NCBI GenBank assembly: GCA_024741835.1
Contig: JAENRP010000373.1
Location: forward strand, 1-40,939
Length of the DNA stretch: 40,939 nucleotides
Source: Diplocarpon mali
Lineage: Eukaryota; Ascomycota; Leotiomycetes; Helotiales; Drepanopezizaceae
Direction of reading: 5' to 3'
The position numbers and the translations under genes are program-made. Under the pieces are notes generated by a model, which saw only the letters and a program-made list of their open reading frames with translations, was not told the origin of the DNA and did not search any database. Below, piece after piece: positions 1 through 9,560 of the stretch. Positions within the stretch are counted from its first letter, which is position 1; the number at the start of each line of letters is the position of its first letter.

Positions 1-881
1 AATATACTTAATAAATATATACTCTTTACTTTAGTCTATTAGCTTCTTACTTTTTATACTTATAGGCTAGGACTTTAGGCTAATATAGGAGTAGCAAACG
101 CTTCTAAAGACGCAGATATAGTCTAAGCTTAATTTCTATCTAAAATATACCTTATATAGTGATATTTAGGTACTATTGACTATTAGTCTACTACTTATTC
201 TATTTTATAGATATACGTCTACCTCTACCGCAAGGTCCTAGAATTCCAATAGTAGGTCAGCATCTTATAGTAGAGCGCGATAGTCAGTCTCTGCTTGCTA
301 AATGCTTCGCTTAGTAATGCTATTCTAATAGGAACCTTTGTATATTACAGTTAGTTTATAACAAACTCCTTATTTTGCCTATTTGTTAAGCTTTACCTTA
401 ATCTCTAATGCGTTATTAAACCTAATAGCTATTAGCTTTAACTAGGTCTAGCGTTCCTTTATCACTTTCTAAGTTTCCAGCTTTTCTATAAGCTTAGATT
501 TGGTCCTAGTATAAATGGTCTATATCTATTAAGTAGAGTTATCTACTATTTAAGAAAACTAATTATTTCCTTTAATTAAGGTTATAAATAGTCTAGTAGT
601 ATTAATAGATATTAGCGCTAGTATCGAATCTTTCTATAGACTAAGCTTAGTTTGCGTCCGATTTCGAAGTTTTATTAGCTTGCAAATTCGGCATATTAGG
701 CGATCCTTTAGTACTTAAATCTTCTGTTTTAGGGTCGAGACCTTATGCAGGCCCTTTAATTTCTTTAGCCTTAGATATGCGAATCTTCTATATATTAGCT
801 AATACCTTAATAGGCTTTCGGCTTCTAATAGCTTTAGTAGCCTATTATTAGTTAATGCTTTATTATCGGCAGTTGGAAAGG
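1..881 (-). pseudogene. Copia A gag-pre-integrase and integrase fragment
   Basis: The minus strand, read through TAA/TAG stops, gives a gag-pre-integrase domain near 840-660 (motif YRRFAYLRLKKLKGLHKVST, then CRICKL, a fit to the zinc-binding part). Integrase follows. Near 350-200 the segment QDADLLLEFQDLAVEVDVYL-type sequence, with NR soon after, matches the region behind the catalytic Glu of copia integrases. Near 130-1 a segment ending KSKKLID matches the SH3-like domain at the integrase C-terminus. The enzyme would insert retrotransposon cDNA into chromosomes. No intact frame remains, and the fragment is cut by the window start. Confidence 0.7.
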
Positions 882-916
882 ACTAGTAATAGCAGTTTAA
901 GGTTTTGCCGTTTTCT

Positions 917-1290
917 AATTGCGAGCCTAGCTTAGGAGTTGTCTCTAACGAATTTGCGAATTTCACTCGCGGTCCCGGCCTAAGAGTCATTTCTGCGAAT
1001 TTCACTTGCAATCTTAGCCTAAGAGTCGTTATTAGCGAATTTGCAAAATCCACTTGCAGTCCTAGCCTAAGAGTTATTTCTACTAAATTCACTTATAATC
1101 CTAGCTTAGGAGTCATCTTTAAGGACACTTTGCAATCTACTTATAGTCTTGGCTTAAGAGTTATTTTTGCGAATTTTATTCGCAATCCTAGCTTAAGAGT
1201 CCATTTATTCTCCTTATCCTCACTTAATTATATTAGGGCAAAGAGTGCACTTTCCTTAAAGGAATCTACTTATAAGTCCGGCCTAAGAGT
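917..1290 (-). repeat. Array of eight 23-bp palindromic modules in copia A pol
   Basis: Eight copies of a 23-bp core of the form ACTC-N15-GAGT start at 917, 965, 1004, 1052, 1091, 1139, 1178 and 1268. A few copies have decayed edges. Spacings are 48, 39, 48, 39, 48, 39 and 90, so the array is built on an 87-bp (29-codon) higher-order unit, and every spacing is a multiple of three. On the coding (minus) strand each core reads T-L-x-P/L-x-P/L-x-V, the best kept being TLRPGPRVKF. The array lies between the protease and the gag-pre-integrase domain, an interdomain linker. Both strands are open over much of it because the unit is nearly palindromic. Confidence 0.85.
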
Positions 1291-1377
1291 CAATTTCTAT
1301 AATATTACCTTTAAGATAACGTAAAGTCTATCTTTGATTTTAGCTTTAAAAATCACTTTATAATTATTATTTATAAA

Positions 1378-1620
1378 CTATATAAATTGATTATTAAAAA
1401 CTCCTATATAATTCAACTCTATATAGATCTTATAGCTAGATAAAAGATTAATACTTAAGCTAGGTATAAGGAGAATATTTTGCAAAAGGAAAGAAACGCT
1501 AGCAACATTTATCTTTACTATACCTATTGAATCTATATATAACCTTCTACTGCCAACCTTAATAAAGCGCCTTTTTATTTTGATAAGCGGGCCTTTAAAT
1601 AGGTAGGGTTTATTAGTCAT
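1378..1620 (-). pseudogene. Copia A aspartic protease segment
   Basis: An 80-codon stretch without stops on the minus strand. Its end reads LLQNILLIPSLSINLLSSYK, the conserved L-x-N-V-L-x-x-P-x-x-x-x-N-L-L-S stretch that closes copia proteases. The middle (IDSIGIVKI) fits the G-x-G-x-V flap. The catalytic D-S-G-A motif should lie just upstream (above 1620) and is not clearly preserved. The protein would cut the Gag-Pol polyprotein. The open stretch is a chance survivor inside a RIP-damaged gene, since stops occur on both sides; its first Met need not be a real start. Confidence 0.7.
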
Positions 1621-2817
1621 ATATGCTATATAACTAGTATTACTATACTAATCGAATTTAAGGATCTTATAAAGATCGGCTTTTAAAACGTAGGCATCTT
1701 TATTATAATTATTATTTAAATTATCAAAAGTAGATTTAGGTTTAAATAACCTACTATTATTATTAAAGGTATCTGCTAAAGTTTTAGCTAAATAGCCTTT
1801 TCCTTTGCCTTTCCTTAGTAGTTACGGCCTTTAGTAGGATAAGGGTAGTTTGCTTCTTAACTTCTGCTTCGATTGCTTTTTAATATTAAAGCTAGCAACT
1901 ATATTAATCAGTTGCCTTTTAACTTTACAATTAGTAATATTATAAGTACTATTATAAAAGTAGTATCCCCGATAAGCTTAAGGGCTCGTCCTACGCTCCT
2001 TCCTCTTCTTAGGCTTATTGTTACCCTATAACGCAGCATTTGCCGATTTAAAGCGTCCTTTAAGGTCTTACTTAATAGTTCAAAGGAGGTCGATCTTCTT
2101 ATAGATCTTAAGGTTAGGTTAGATAAGAAGAGATTGTTTTGCGATAGCAAACTTAAAAGGGAGGCTATTAAGTAGGAAACCAAAAAGCTGAGTTTCTTTA
2201 AAAGTCATAGCTATCTTAGGATCTGCGGCTCTTACTCTCCTCCTTACTTTATATAGTATAGATTAGGTAGAGTCTATATTTATATTTATATCCTTACTAT
2301 CTTTATCTTTTTTATACTAAAATAAAGTGATCTGCTATAGCAGATGCTAGGTATTAAAGGCAATTGTTTAAGAGTATTTTACCTTTAATATATCCTATCT
2401 TATCTTTGCATTATTATAAACTCAAATAAAATCTTAGTCTTTATCGCTTAAACCTCTATTAATCTTAAGCTTATATTTGGCTAAGGCTAGCCTATACTCC
2501 TTCTCCTTTTCCACATTTAAAATCTGCCTTTAGGATTCTTAGTTATTATCTACTAAAGCTCTTAAGCTAAGCTTATTTAATATATTTGGCAAATCCTTAG
2601 CAGTTGTATTAGCTATTAAAGTAGAAGTAGACAAATCAGTAGAAGGAGTATAAAGGGCTATTCTTACGTATTTAATAAGTGTCTTTTAAATCGCTATTTT
2701 AATGCCTTTGCTCTTAAAGTAAAGCTTTAAATCGTCGAACTATTGTTGCTAGTTCTTCCGAAAGAGTTAAAGGTCTTTAGGCTTAGTGTTTCGATCGGAA
2801 TCGGAAGCCATTACCAT
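1621..2817 (-). pseudogene. Copia A gag remnant
   Basis: Begins at an ATG at 2817 (MVMASDSDRNTKPKDL, then a TAA where Gln is likely; a second ATG is at 2811). The next residues, a short hydrophilic stretch then FDDLKLYFKSKGIKI, resemble the N-terminus of copia Gag proteins. Gag would form the particle that packages the element RNA. A Tyr/Cys-rich stretch around 1990-1900 may be a ruined zinc knuckle, but the spacing is not convincing. TAA/TAG stops recur throughout. A 91-codon open frame at 2183-1908 lies in another frame and is judged incidental. Confidence 0.55.
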
Positions 2818-3369
2818 TTCAAATAGAATTGCATTTAAAATCAAATAAATTAAATAGTTAAAGGCACTCCTCCTATTGAAAAGTTGAAATGATTAAATAG
2901 CAGGTATTATAAAAGTATTAAATAGGGAGGAAGTCCTTTTATCGAAAAGGGTTTTTAGGCTATAACGCAGGGAATCATACCTCTTATAAAATATAGTAAA
3001 GTAAGGAATCATACCTCTTGCAGTACTAAAGGGTTATAAAGCAAGGAATCATACCTCTTATAATACAAGTTAGCTAAATAGGGAATTACACCTCCTATTC
3101 GCCGATTGCTCGCCTCTTACTATAAGTCTTATTCAACTTCCTACTAATAGTTATAGCGCAAGTGCTTTCTAAGGGAAGTTAATAATCTATTATTAGTCTA
3201 TTTAAGGCTTATAACCTATTAAGCTTAAGTAAGTTAGTGCAGTAGGTATAGGAAACTTCTAAAGGTCGATAGTCGATATATTAGTAAGAGTTAAGGAAGG
3301 AAGGTTACCCCTTTCTTCCCTATAGCTATATACGTATCAATATCCTACTAACTAAGCAGTAGGGTCACA
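2818..3369 (-). repeat. Copia A 5' LTR and leader region
   Basis: About 550 bp of non-coding DNA upstream of A gag. If the minus-strand TGTGACCC at 3369 is the LTR start, this stretch holds the 5' LTR and the untranslated leader. The other LTR is outside the window, so the inner LTR edge and primer-binding site cannot be placed. It contains the 34-40 bp tandem repeat described separately. Confidence 0.45.
2971..3100 (-). repeat. Four tandem copies of a GAGGTATGATTCC-type repeat in the A leader/LTR
   Basis: On the plus strand, GGAATCATACCTCTT (last copy GGAATTACACCTCCT) begins at 2971, 3005, 3045 and 3082, so the period is 34-40 bp. The core is well kept while the spacers vary. Short tandem repeats in the U3 part of retrotransposon LTRs often act as enhancers; that role here is inference. 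Confidence 0.65.
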
Positions 3370-3672
3370 TGATAATATATCGGAGTAATAGCTGTATCAC
3401 CCATCTCAACAATTATATCAATTGGTTCTTAAGCTTAATAAAGCGAAGCCTTATAAGCTCCTTATTAAAGGTAACCCTTAGAGTATACGCCTCGCTCAGA
3501 GGAGTAGGCAATTATACTAATCTAAGAGCATTAAGTAAAGGCAAGGTAAAGAAGACTCTCGAGGGGAGTATTAAAAAGTGCCCTTGCCCTTAGGTCAAAA
3601 ATCACTTCTGGATCCTAGAGGAGTATAATAGGCTGAAATACGCCTTAACTAGCGCTAAAGAAGGTACGCTTC
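3370..3672 (+). pseudogene. Copia C gag fragment with zinc-finger-like motif
   Basis: A 74-codon frame (3369-3593), then a TAG, then the same frame runs to 3672. The sequence KKCPCP at its end, followed after the stop by VKNHFW, matches a C-P-C-x-x-x-x-x-H-x-W motif. The same motif appears as CPCGGFKNHY in copia B (near 9790). It is therefore taken as the C-terminal part of gag. It is cut on the left by A and on the right by B, and the frame resumes at 11262. The N-terminal gag and 5' LTR of C must lie beyond A, outside the window. Confidence 0.6.
3668..3672. repeat. TSD of element B, left copy
   Basis: GCTTC next to the LTR start TGTGGTGC; identical to the bases after the right LTR (11257-11261). 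Five base pairs is the usual TSD length for LTR elements. Confidence 0.9.
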
Positions 3673-3869
3673 TGTGGTGCGGTCGGCTGGAGGGCCTTCA
3701 TTAGGTCGCTTAGGAGGCTCGCTAATATAAATAAAGATAATTAATTGTATTATTATCTAGTATATATATAGTAAGGAGACTTCGGAAAGAAAAGGGAGAG
3801 TCTATGACTTAGCAAAGTCATATAGAGGGTCTTTAGAATAAGTGGAGACTCCGCCTATTTTATATAATA
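3673..3869 (-). repeat. Copia B LTR, left copy (3' LTR)
   Basis: 197 bp. On the plus strand it begins TGTGGTGCGG and ends TATATAATA, which aligns base for base with the other LTR's CTGCACGACA through transitions only. The termini are inverted-repeat-like (TGTGGTGC and GCACGACA). This copy has lost more C and G at its right end than the other copy. Confidence 0.9.
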
Positions 3870-3882
3870 TACCCCTTAATTA
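3870..3882 (-). promoter_or_regulatory. Polypurine tract of copia B
   Basis: On the minus strand the 13 bases TAATTAAGGGGTA directly precede the 3' LTR. The AATTAAGGGGT core recurs at the end of copia D pol (34640-34650), which supports its role as the plus-strand DNA primer. Confidence 0.7.
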
Positions 3883-4199
3883 GGCGATGCTCTTAAAATT
3901 GCTTAGCTATATAGATAAAATAAAAGAAAGAATGGCAGTTATAAAGAAAAGAGGCTTTATCTTATATGCTGCTCTTTTAAAGGTCGTTCCTTTTAAAATA
4001 AAAAGGGTTGCTATAGGCAATAAGCGCGCTTAGGAATCTTTGCGATTCTATACTAGTACTCTATTAGGCTTCCTATAAAGTATTTCTATTGCAAAGGTTC
4101 TCCTTCCCTTCTTTTAAAAATAACCCTCCTTTATTATTTAAAAATATCATCTTTATATTAATAATTTTAAATATAAAAGGAACTCTTGCTTATTATAGC
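3883..4199. other. Non-coding stretch of element B
   Basis: AT-rich DNA between the polypurine tract and the GC-richer accessory ORF. I see no motif beyond RIP-type base composition. It may hold the decayed end of the accessory gene. Confidence 0.4.
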
Positions 4200-5160
4200 C
4201 CTGGCCGCCCTTGTAAAGTAAGACCCTTAGAGTCTCTATACCCTACGTTATTATACTAACTTTACGCTAGGTCGCTAGCGCTCCTCAGGGAGTAGGAACC
4301 CTAGCCTAGTTGTCCTAGCGCCTGCTAGGCAATAAGCCGCCGCTGCTATCCCTGCCGCCCCTGCTGCCGCCGCTACCGCCGCTGCCGCTTAAGAGCCCTG
4401 CCCTTACTACGCATTATATGCTAAAGCCTATAATAGAATATAATAACGCGTGTATATATTATATTATATATAAGAGTACTAGCAATCTCAATTGTTAGTA
4501 CTTTAATAGCACCTTTAGTATGCGTTATATCTATTATACTATGCTAAGTAATAGCTGCTAATAAGCTAGCGGCCTTCTCCTTGCCTCCTAGGAGGCTATT
4601 GTATTAGCTTACGCCTATAGCGCCTTTAAAGAGGAGGTAGTACTATTATTTAATATAATAAAAGGTACGCTTTAGAGCTTCTATAGTATATTTATCGAGT
4701 CTTATTAAATTCTAAGTTAATTTTAAAAGATAGGAGCAATCGGACCCTAGTGCTAAGAGGGCCTGCTACTCTTGCAAGTAGTAGTACTACTGCCTCCCTT
4801 GCTCTTAGCATACTATTTGCATTCGCTCTTAGCCTATCCTCCGCCGCCTTATTCCCTCCCTTCGCCGCCGCCGCTCTTATCCCTGCTGCTACTGCTAACG
4901 CCGACCCGTTTGTATCTCCGTTCGTCTCCTTAGCCCTTGCTATCGCCGCGCCCGCCTTCGCCCCTACCGCCCTCGCCCCTGTCGCCCTTGCCGCACCCCC
5001 TGCCTTCGCCCCTGCTGTCGCTAGTATATTCGCCAGCGGGCCTCTGGCTAAGGGAGTGCTAATAGGCCTCTCTTAAGAGGAGATCTATGCAAAGCTCTTG
5101 GCTATAATATCTTAGCTCTTAGCCCTAGTTAGGAGAATTTAAGAGAGGGTTGCGCCTTGC
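4200..5160 (+). pseudogene. Antisense accessory ORF of copia B
   Basis: Runs opposite to B pol, between pol and the 3' LTR. It is GC-richer than its surroundings. A Pro/Ala-rich part (4330-4390) is followed by a segment near 4496-4560 (YFNSTFSMRYIYYTM). Near 4620-4730 comes KEEVVLLFNIIKGTL, then a long Ala/Pro-rich tail open from 4750 to 5076 in an adjacent frame. Two segments match the antisense ORF of copia C: YFNS-x4-RY-x-YY, and KE-x-VVLL ahead of KGTL, in the same order. I recognise no known family. Shared sequence in two diverged elements argues for a real protein before RIP. The frame changes mean the exact exon or frame structure is unsure. Confidence 0.55.
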
Positions 5161-5339
5161 AATAGTAGCTTAAGAACATTACCTATTTTATATTTTTAAA
5201 AAAGGAGAAGCTTTTATAATACGCTTTATAAGAGAAAACAAATGAATATAACTATAAAAGAGTAAGAGCTTATAAGTATAAGTCTTTTAATAATAAGTAA
5301 TTACTTGCTAGTAAGTGCAAGTTATTAAATAATTATTTA

Positions 5340-5980
5340 AAAGCTTTAGAGGTTTAATAAATGAATAAAGCTCTTAAACTTCTAGCGGTCTAGGTTCTTA
5401 ATAAGCCTATCTGCATATATCTCCTTAGTAAGGAGGTAGATTATTTAAAAGCTTCTTCTTTAGTACTCTTAGCGGATTTATATATTATTGATTTTAATAT
5501 ATTAAAGGCTTATTTTGATCTTCTTATTCTTTATAATAATTAGCCGAATTGTCTATTAGTTATTATAATATATATTCTATTTAAAGAAGGAGTCTATATG
5601 AATCTCTTTAAAGAGGCGTTTTATAGCTATTATCTCTTTTGCAATAGATACTATATTATAAAGTTCTGCTTTAGTAGAGGAGAGCGTAATAGTTGCTTAG
5701 CGATTCGCTTTTTAAATAATCGGTCCTTTAAATAGGAAGAAGACGTATCCTTAAAAGGATCTGCAGGTCTTTTAATTATCTTTAAAAGAAGCGTCTAAAG
5801 ATGCGACCAATTAGTATTCCTTAGCTTTAAAGCTATAGGCAATTCAAGAAGTGCGTATTATATAAGTATTAAAGCGTCTAGTCCGCGGTTAAAAGGTACT
5901 TAGAGCTTAAATTAATTAAGAAGAAAGATAATTAAAAGGCTATAAATGCAATATCTAGGTGTATTATAATTACTATATAA
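5340..5980 (-). pseudogene. Copia B RNase H domain
   Basis: Minus-strand frame with TAA/TAG stops. It contains a C-x-SF-x-GYVFFLFKGPII segment, then ATITLSSTKAELYNIVSIAK, the copia RNase H motif (S-S-T-E-A-E-L/Y with a catalytic acidic residue; here the first E reads K, a G-to-A change). It ends with a KFKSFIHLLNL stretch equal to the C-terminal end of copia C pol (KFKSFIKLLNL). The domain would remove RNA from the RNA:DNA hybrid during reverse transcription. Confidence 0.75.
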
Positions 5981-6800
5981 AGAATAGAGCCTATTTTCTT
6001 TTAATACTCCTTTACCTTTTCTAAAAAAGCTTGCCCTAAGTTCTTAATAAACTCCTTCTTTAATAGTAAAGTATTAGGCACTCTTCTTATATTAGCTCTA
6101 AACTTTTAAGCGATCTTCTTAATATAAGTATTATAAACTAAAGAGATCCTCTTTACCTTTTTATTTTAAATAATCCTTACTCTAAGGAACTAGGAGATAT
6201 CTCTTATAATAGTAAGCTTATACGCCCTCTTTAGGTCTTTAATTAGATAAGTCGCCTAATTTAAGTTAAAGGCCTTATATAATACTTAAATATTATTAAT
6301 ATAAAACGCTATAAAGACTATGCGATCCTTTATTATAAAAATACAAGGCTCCTTACTTAGTAGCTTAAGTTAAAGGCCCTTAAGCGTTCTTGCGAAGTTC
6401 CTATACTATAGTGCTAGAGAGTCTTTTAGCCTATAGAGCGCGCGATCCAGTTCTACTACTATACTAGGGCGCTTAAAGCTATCTAGTAGAAAGCATATAA
6501 CTAGAGCACTCCTTAGGTCTTTAAAAGTGTTAATAAACACATTAATAATATCGAATTGCTTTACTTCTATATTAAAGTACGCGGTAAGCGCTATTAGTAC
6601 CTTAAAAGAACTTGCTATAAGCGTAGTTGTATAGGTTAAGAAAATTAAAGCTTTATCTTAAAGATCCCCTTGTATAATTAGCTATAATCGGCACTTTAAA
6701 AGCTTGCCAGAGCTATTGACCTTATAAGTAAAAACCCATTTTAATAGTATCGGTAGGGACTTTAAGTAATCCCTTTATACGATTCTTTAGCAACTCTAAG
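5981..6800 (-). pseudogene. Copia B reverse transcriptase
   Basis: Minus-strand frame. The segment FKVLIALTAYFNIEVKQFDI, followed by INVFINT, is the copia RT motif around the first catalytic Asp (QFDVVNAFLN in relatives). Further on come DRALYRLKDSLALQY (Y-G-L-K-Q-S-P-x-x-W in relatives) and AFYINN, where the catalytic Y-V-D-D has become Y-I-N-N. Both Asp losses are G-to-A changes, as RIP makes. The enzyme would copy the element RNA into DNA; this copy is dead. Confidence 0.85.
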
Positions 6801-8099
6801 ATTCTAGATTCTTAATCTTTTAACGCCTTCCTTCTTTAAATCGTTTACTAAAAGGGTACTTCTTTAGGTCTTGCTATCCTTTTAAAGGCTTTAGTAGAGA
6901 GCCTTAGTGCTATAGGCGGTTAGAAGATTATACTCTATCCTTTGTCTAACTATCAATTATAGCTTTAATAATTATATAAATTGTTAAATAGTCCTTCCTA
7001 TCCTCCTTTATCTATTCGTTCGCTTAGAAGGTCGATATAAACTCCTATGTATATAAGGAGTAAGGTAAATTAATATTACTTTAAGAGAGTATATACTCTA
7101 AAGTAGTAGTATATACTTTTAAAGTCTCCTATTACTTAATATTTAAGTGTCTTATTCTCTTTTACTTAAGAAGAGGGAGTTCCTTCTTGCGCTTTTTTCT
7201 ATAGGTCTCCTCCTCTATTTTTATTATTGCTAAAGGTTCCTTTAAAAGTCTAAGTAGCTCTATCTCCTAAGCCTATAGTCTTTGAGCTAGTATTATAACT
7301 TAAGGTATTATATTATTAAGGCCTACTCCTTTTACTAGGTTGCTTTTTATAAGACTATTAAAGCTTCTTCCGAATCTTAGTAGTAGTGCCTCTAGCCTTC
7401 TACTAGAGTTTATTAAGGCCTACCTTTATAACTAAAGATTCTATTTTAAAGCCCTTAAGCTATCTCTATTCTTATATAGAATAGCAGCTAGAGATCTGCC
7501 GATCGCCTTATAGAACTTGTCTTTAAAGACTCCTTTAAAGTCGTCTATAGTTCCTTCTTTAATAAGGCTTTTATAAGGAATTATTACCCTTAAGCTCTGG
7601 TTGCTATCTGCCTTCTTAAAGACTGGCGAAGTAGCTTCTAGTTCGCTTACTTCTACTTTTAAGTTTCTAAGTAGGTCTTTTAAAGAATTTAGATTTAAAT
7701 TAAGGCCTTTTATATTATTAATTAAAGGCTATAGAGTAGCGTCGGTTTATAATATAGGCTCTTCTTATATAGCGGCTTCTTCTGCGGCGATTGCGTTTAG
7801 CCTTATAATAAGCTCTAATTCCTTAAAAATGCCTTTGAACTTAGCATCTTAAGCTCCTTCTCCCTTTCTGATCAATTAAAGGGTTATCTTAAGTTCTTAG
7901 CGCGATATAGGGTTTGCGCACTTAACTTTTAGACTATAGAAGAGAGACTTATCGAATTTGATATTATAAGTTATTATTACTCGCTAAAGTATAAGAACTC
8001 AGATTCTATAAATATTAAAGGTAATATATCTAACTAAGTAACTTAAGTACCTTTATAGTTTAATTTTAAAGGTTCGGCGGTCCTTCCTTGCCTTCTTCT
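6801..8099 (-). pseudogene. Copia B integrase C-terminal region and linker to RT
   Basis: About 1.3 kb between the integrase core and RT on the minus strand. In copia elements this region carries the SH3-like integrase C-terminal domain and a poorly conserved linker. I could not fix a clear motif in it. An 83-codon plus-strand open frame at 7601-7852 is a shadow. The 23-bp module of A, D, E1 and E2 is not found here. Confidence 0.5.
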
Positions 8100-8760
8100 C
8101 TTTAATTAAAGGGTATACGCAAGCGCTATATATTTAAATATGACTTTAGTTAGGCTTTAAGCTTGCTATTATCTACTTAATAAGTAGCAGCTTATAGAAT
8201 TGAAAATACTATTTAAACCAATTATAAAGAGCCTTGCTTAATAAGATCATCTTCTTCCTAGCAAGTAGGGAGATATTATAAAGGTATATAGTAGCCTCTA
8301 CTACCTTTAGCCAAAGGCTTGCTAAAAGCCTAGCGTAAATCCTTATTTTAATAAAGCGTTTAATCAACTCCTTTCCTACTTACTTTGCGCTTCTATTAGG
8401 TTAATATATATAAGTAGGAGTAAGCTTTAAATCGATTCCCTCCTCTTTTACCTATCTTTAGTACTTTATAAAAGAGTCTTCTCTTAAGGAGATTATTAAA
8501 GTATTATTATCTTACCTAATCTTGCAAATAGAAAGCTTATATTAGCATTTTACTTATGCTTTAAAGGCTTAAAGGACCTTTATAACTACGTCTTTGCCCT
8601 TCGATCTTAATAGGAATGTCTAAAGCATACTACTATACTTATCCTTAATTAAAAGAACTTATAAGCAACTATTATATAAGTTATTTAAAAAGTTAAAGAG
8701 ATCCTAGGAGATCTTAAAGAAGGGCTTTAAAGATTAGTTCTTAAAGGTAGCATAAGAAAT
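8100..8760 (-). pseudogene. Copia B integrase core
   Basis: Minus-strand frame with a D-D-E layout. The first Asp is in DLFNFLNNL, with LLIKDKYS following. The second is in a DNNTLIISL context. The third site lies in GKELIKR, after a P-N-R-S motif (P-N-G in relatives). Copia C has the same blocks (DLFDYNTLS, LLIKDEFS, NNNTLVF, GAEIIKK), so B and C belong to one lineage though they are well diverged. Stops are TAA/TAG at Gln or Trp sites. The protein would join cDNA ends to the target, giving the 5-bp TSDs. Confidence 0.8.
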
Positions 8761-9560
8761 AACTTGCCTAGCAGACGCTACTGCGCATATAGGGTACTTT
8801 AGCCTTTATATTCCCCTAATCTTCACTCTCCTAGTGCACTTGACTAGCGCTTAAAGAGCCTCTGCGCTTAGGTAGCTAGCGTAAAGGTGCTAAGTATATA
8901 CATTATTATCCCGCACCCTAATAGGTATATAGCTAGACTAGAACCTATTATAAAGTATTATCTTAGCTATAGGAAACGCTATTAAAGTAAAGAAGTCATA
9001 TTAAAGTATATTTAGAAGATCTAAATAATTAATAAGCTTATATTTAAAGAAAACGAGATTATAGTAACGCTTTAATTAAGCTTGCTTTATAGAATCTCTA
9101 ATGCTTTTAAAGCGCAAAGTAAGGTCTACCCTAAAGTACTAAAAACCCTTATCCGTAAGGAGCCTTTTTAAGATAATATTAATAGTAAACTCCTTTATAA
9201 TAGTAATATTATAAAGCATTATCTCTATAGGAGAGCTATTACGCTATAGAAGAGAGTCTGCTATATATCTATTACCTCTCCTAATGATTAGGAGTCTTAA
9301 GGTACCTACTTTAATATATTGCTATAAGTCGCCAGAAGGCTTAAAGGTGCTTGCGATAAGTAAATCCTTCGAATTAATAATATAAGTAGCCGCGTAATTA
9401 TTAAAGAGCGTACTTAAGGAGAGCGGGTGGCGTTCCAGCTTAAAGAGGTAGTAGATATTGAACGATTCTTCAAAAGTATTAAAGGCAAAGGGATCTATTA
9501 CTATAAAGACTGGTGAGTTCTTCCTTTTGCCTAAACCATCCTCTTCAAAGGCTGAAGCCT
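8761..9560 (-). pseudogene. Copia B protease and gag-pre-integrase region
   Basis: Minus-strand frame. FIVIDPFAFNTF near 9510 may be the former catalytic segment. The block IMLYNITIIKEFTINIILKR (about 9225-9165) matches the L-x-N-V-x-x-x-P-x-x-x-x-N-L-L-S stretch of copia proteases and has its counterpart in copia C. A Cys-containing segment near 8800 (YPICAVASARQ) fits the C-x-x-C region of the gag-pre-integrase domain. Function by family: polyprotein processing. No intact frame. Confidence 0.6.

Larger units (their letters stand above)
1..3369 (-). mobile_element. Copia element A, 5' part, RIP-degraded, truncated by the window edge
   Basis: Ty1/copia retrotransposon on the minus strand. 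Reading from high to low coordinates, it shows a leader/LTR region (3369 to about 2818), gag from an ATG at 2817, a protease segment (1620-1378), an array of a 23-bp module (1290-917), then a gag-pre-integrase domain and integrase that run off the window. Reverse transcriptase and the 3' LTR are outside. The right end, read on the minus strand, starts TGTGACCC, a plausible LTR start. It abuts a gag reading frame of another copia element at 3370, so A seems to have inserted into element C. Nearly all stops are TAA/TAG at expected Gln positions. The TSD cannot be checked because the other end is missing. Confidence 0.8.

Noticed and set aside
917..1290. CRISPR-like look of the regular repeat array
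   Set aside because: Repeat and spacer both encode part of one polyprotein frame, spacers are similar to each other, and the context is a retrotransposon.
905..1324. 139-codon plus-strand open frame
   Set aside because: It is the complement of the module array. The near-palindromic unit keeps both strands open; flanking domains are on the minus strand.
1908..2183. 91-codon minus-strand frame in A gag
   Set aside because: Leu/Ser/Arg-rich without any motif and not shared with other elements; gag shows better in another reading.
4750..5076. Ala/Pro-rich 108-aa protein starting at its own ATG
   Set aside because: Not accepted as a separate gene; it continues the antisense accessory ORF region of B, and GC-rich Ala/Pro codons are poor RIP targets.
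7601..7852. 83-codon plus-strand frame inside B
   Set aside because: Lies opposite the integrase-RT linker and has no homologue in copia C.
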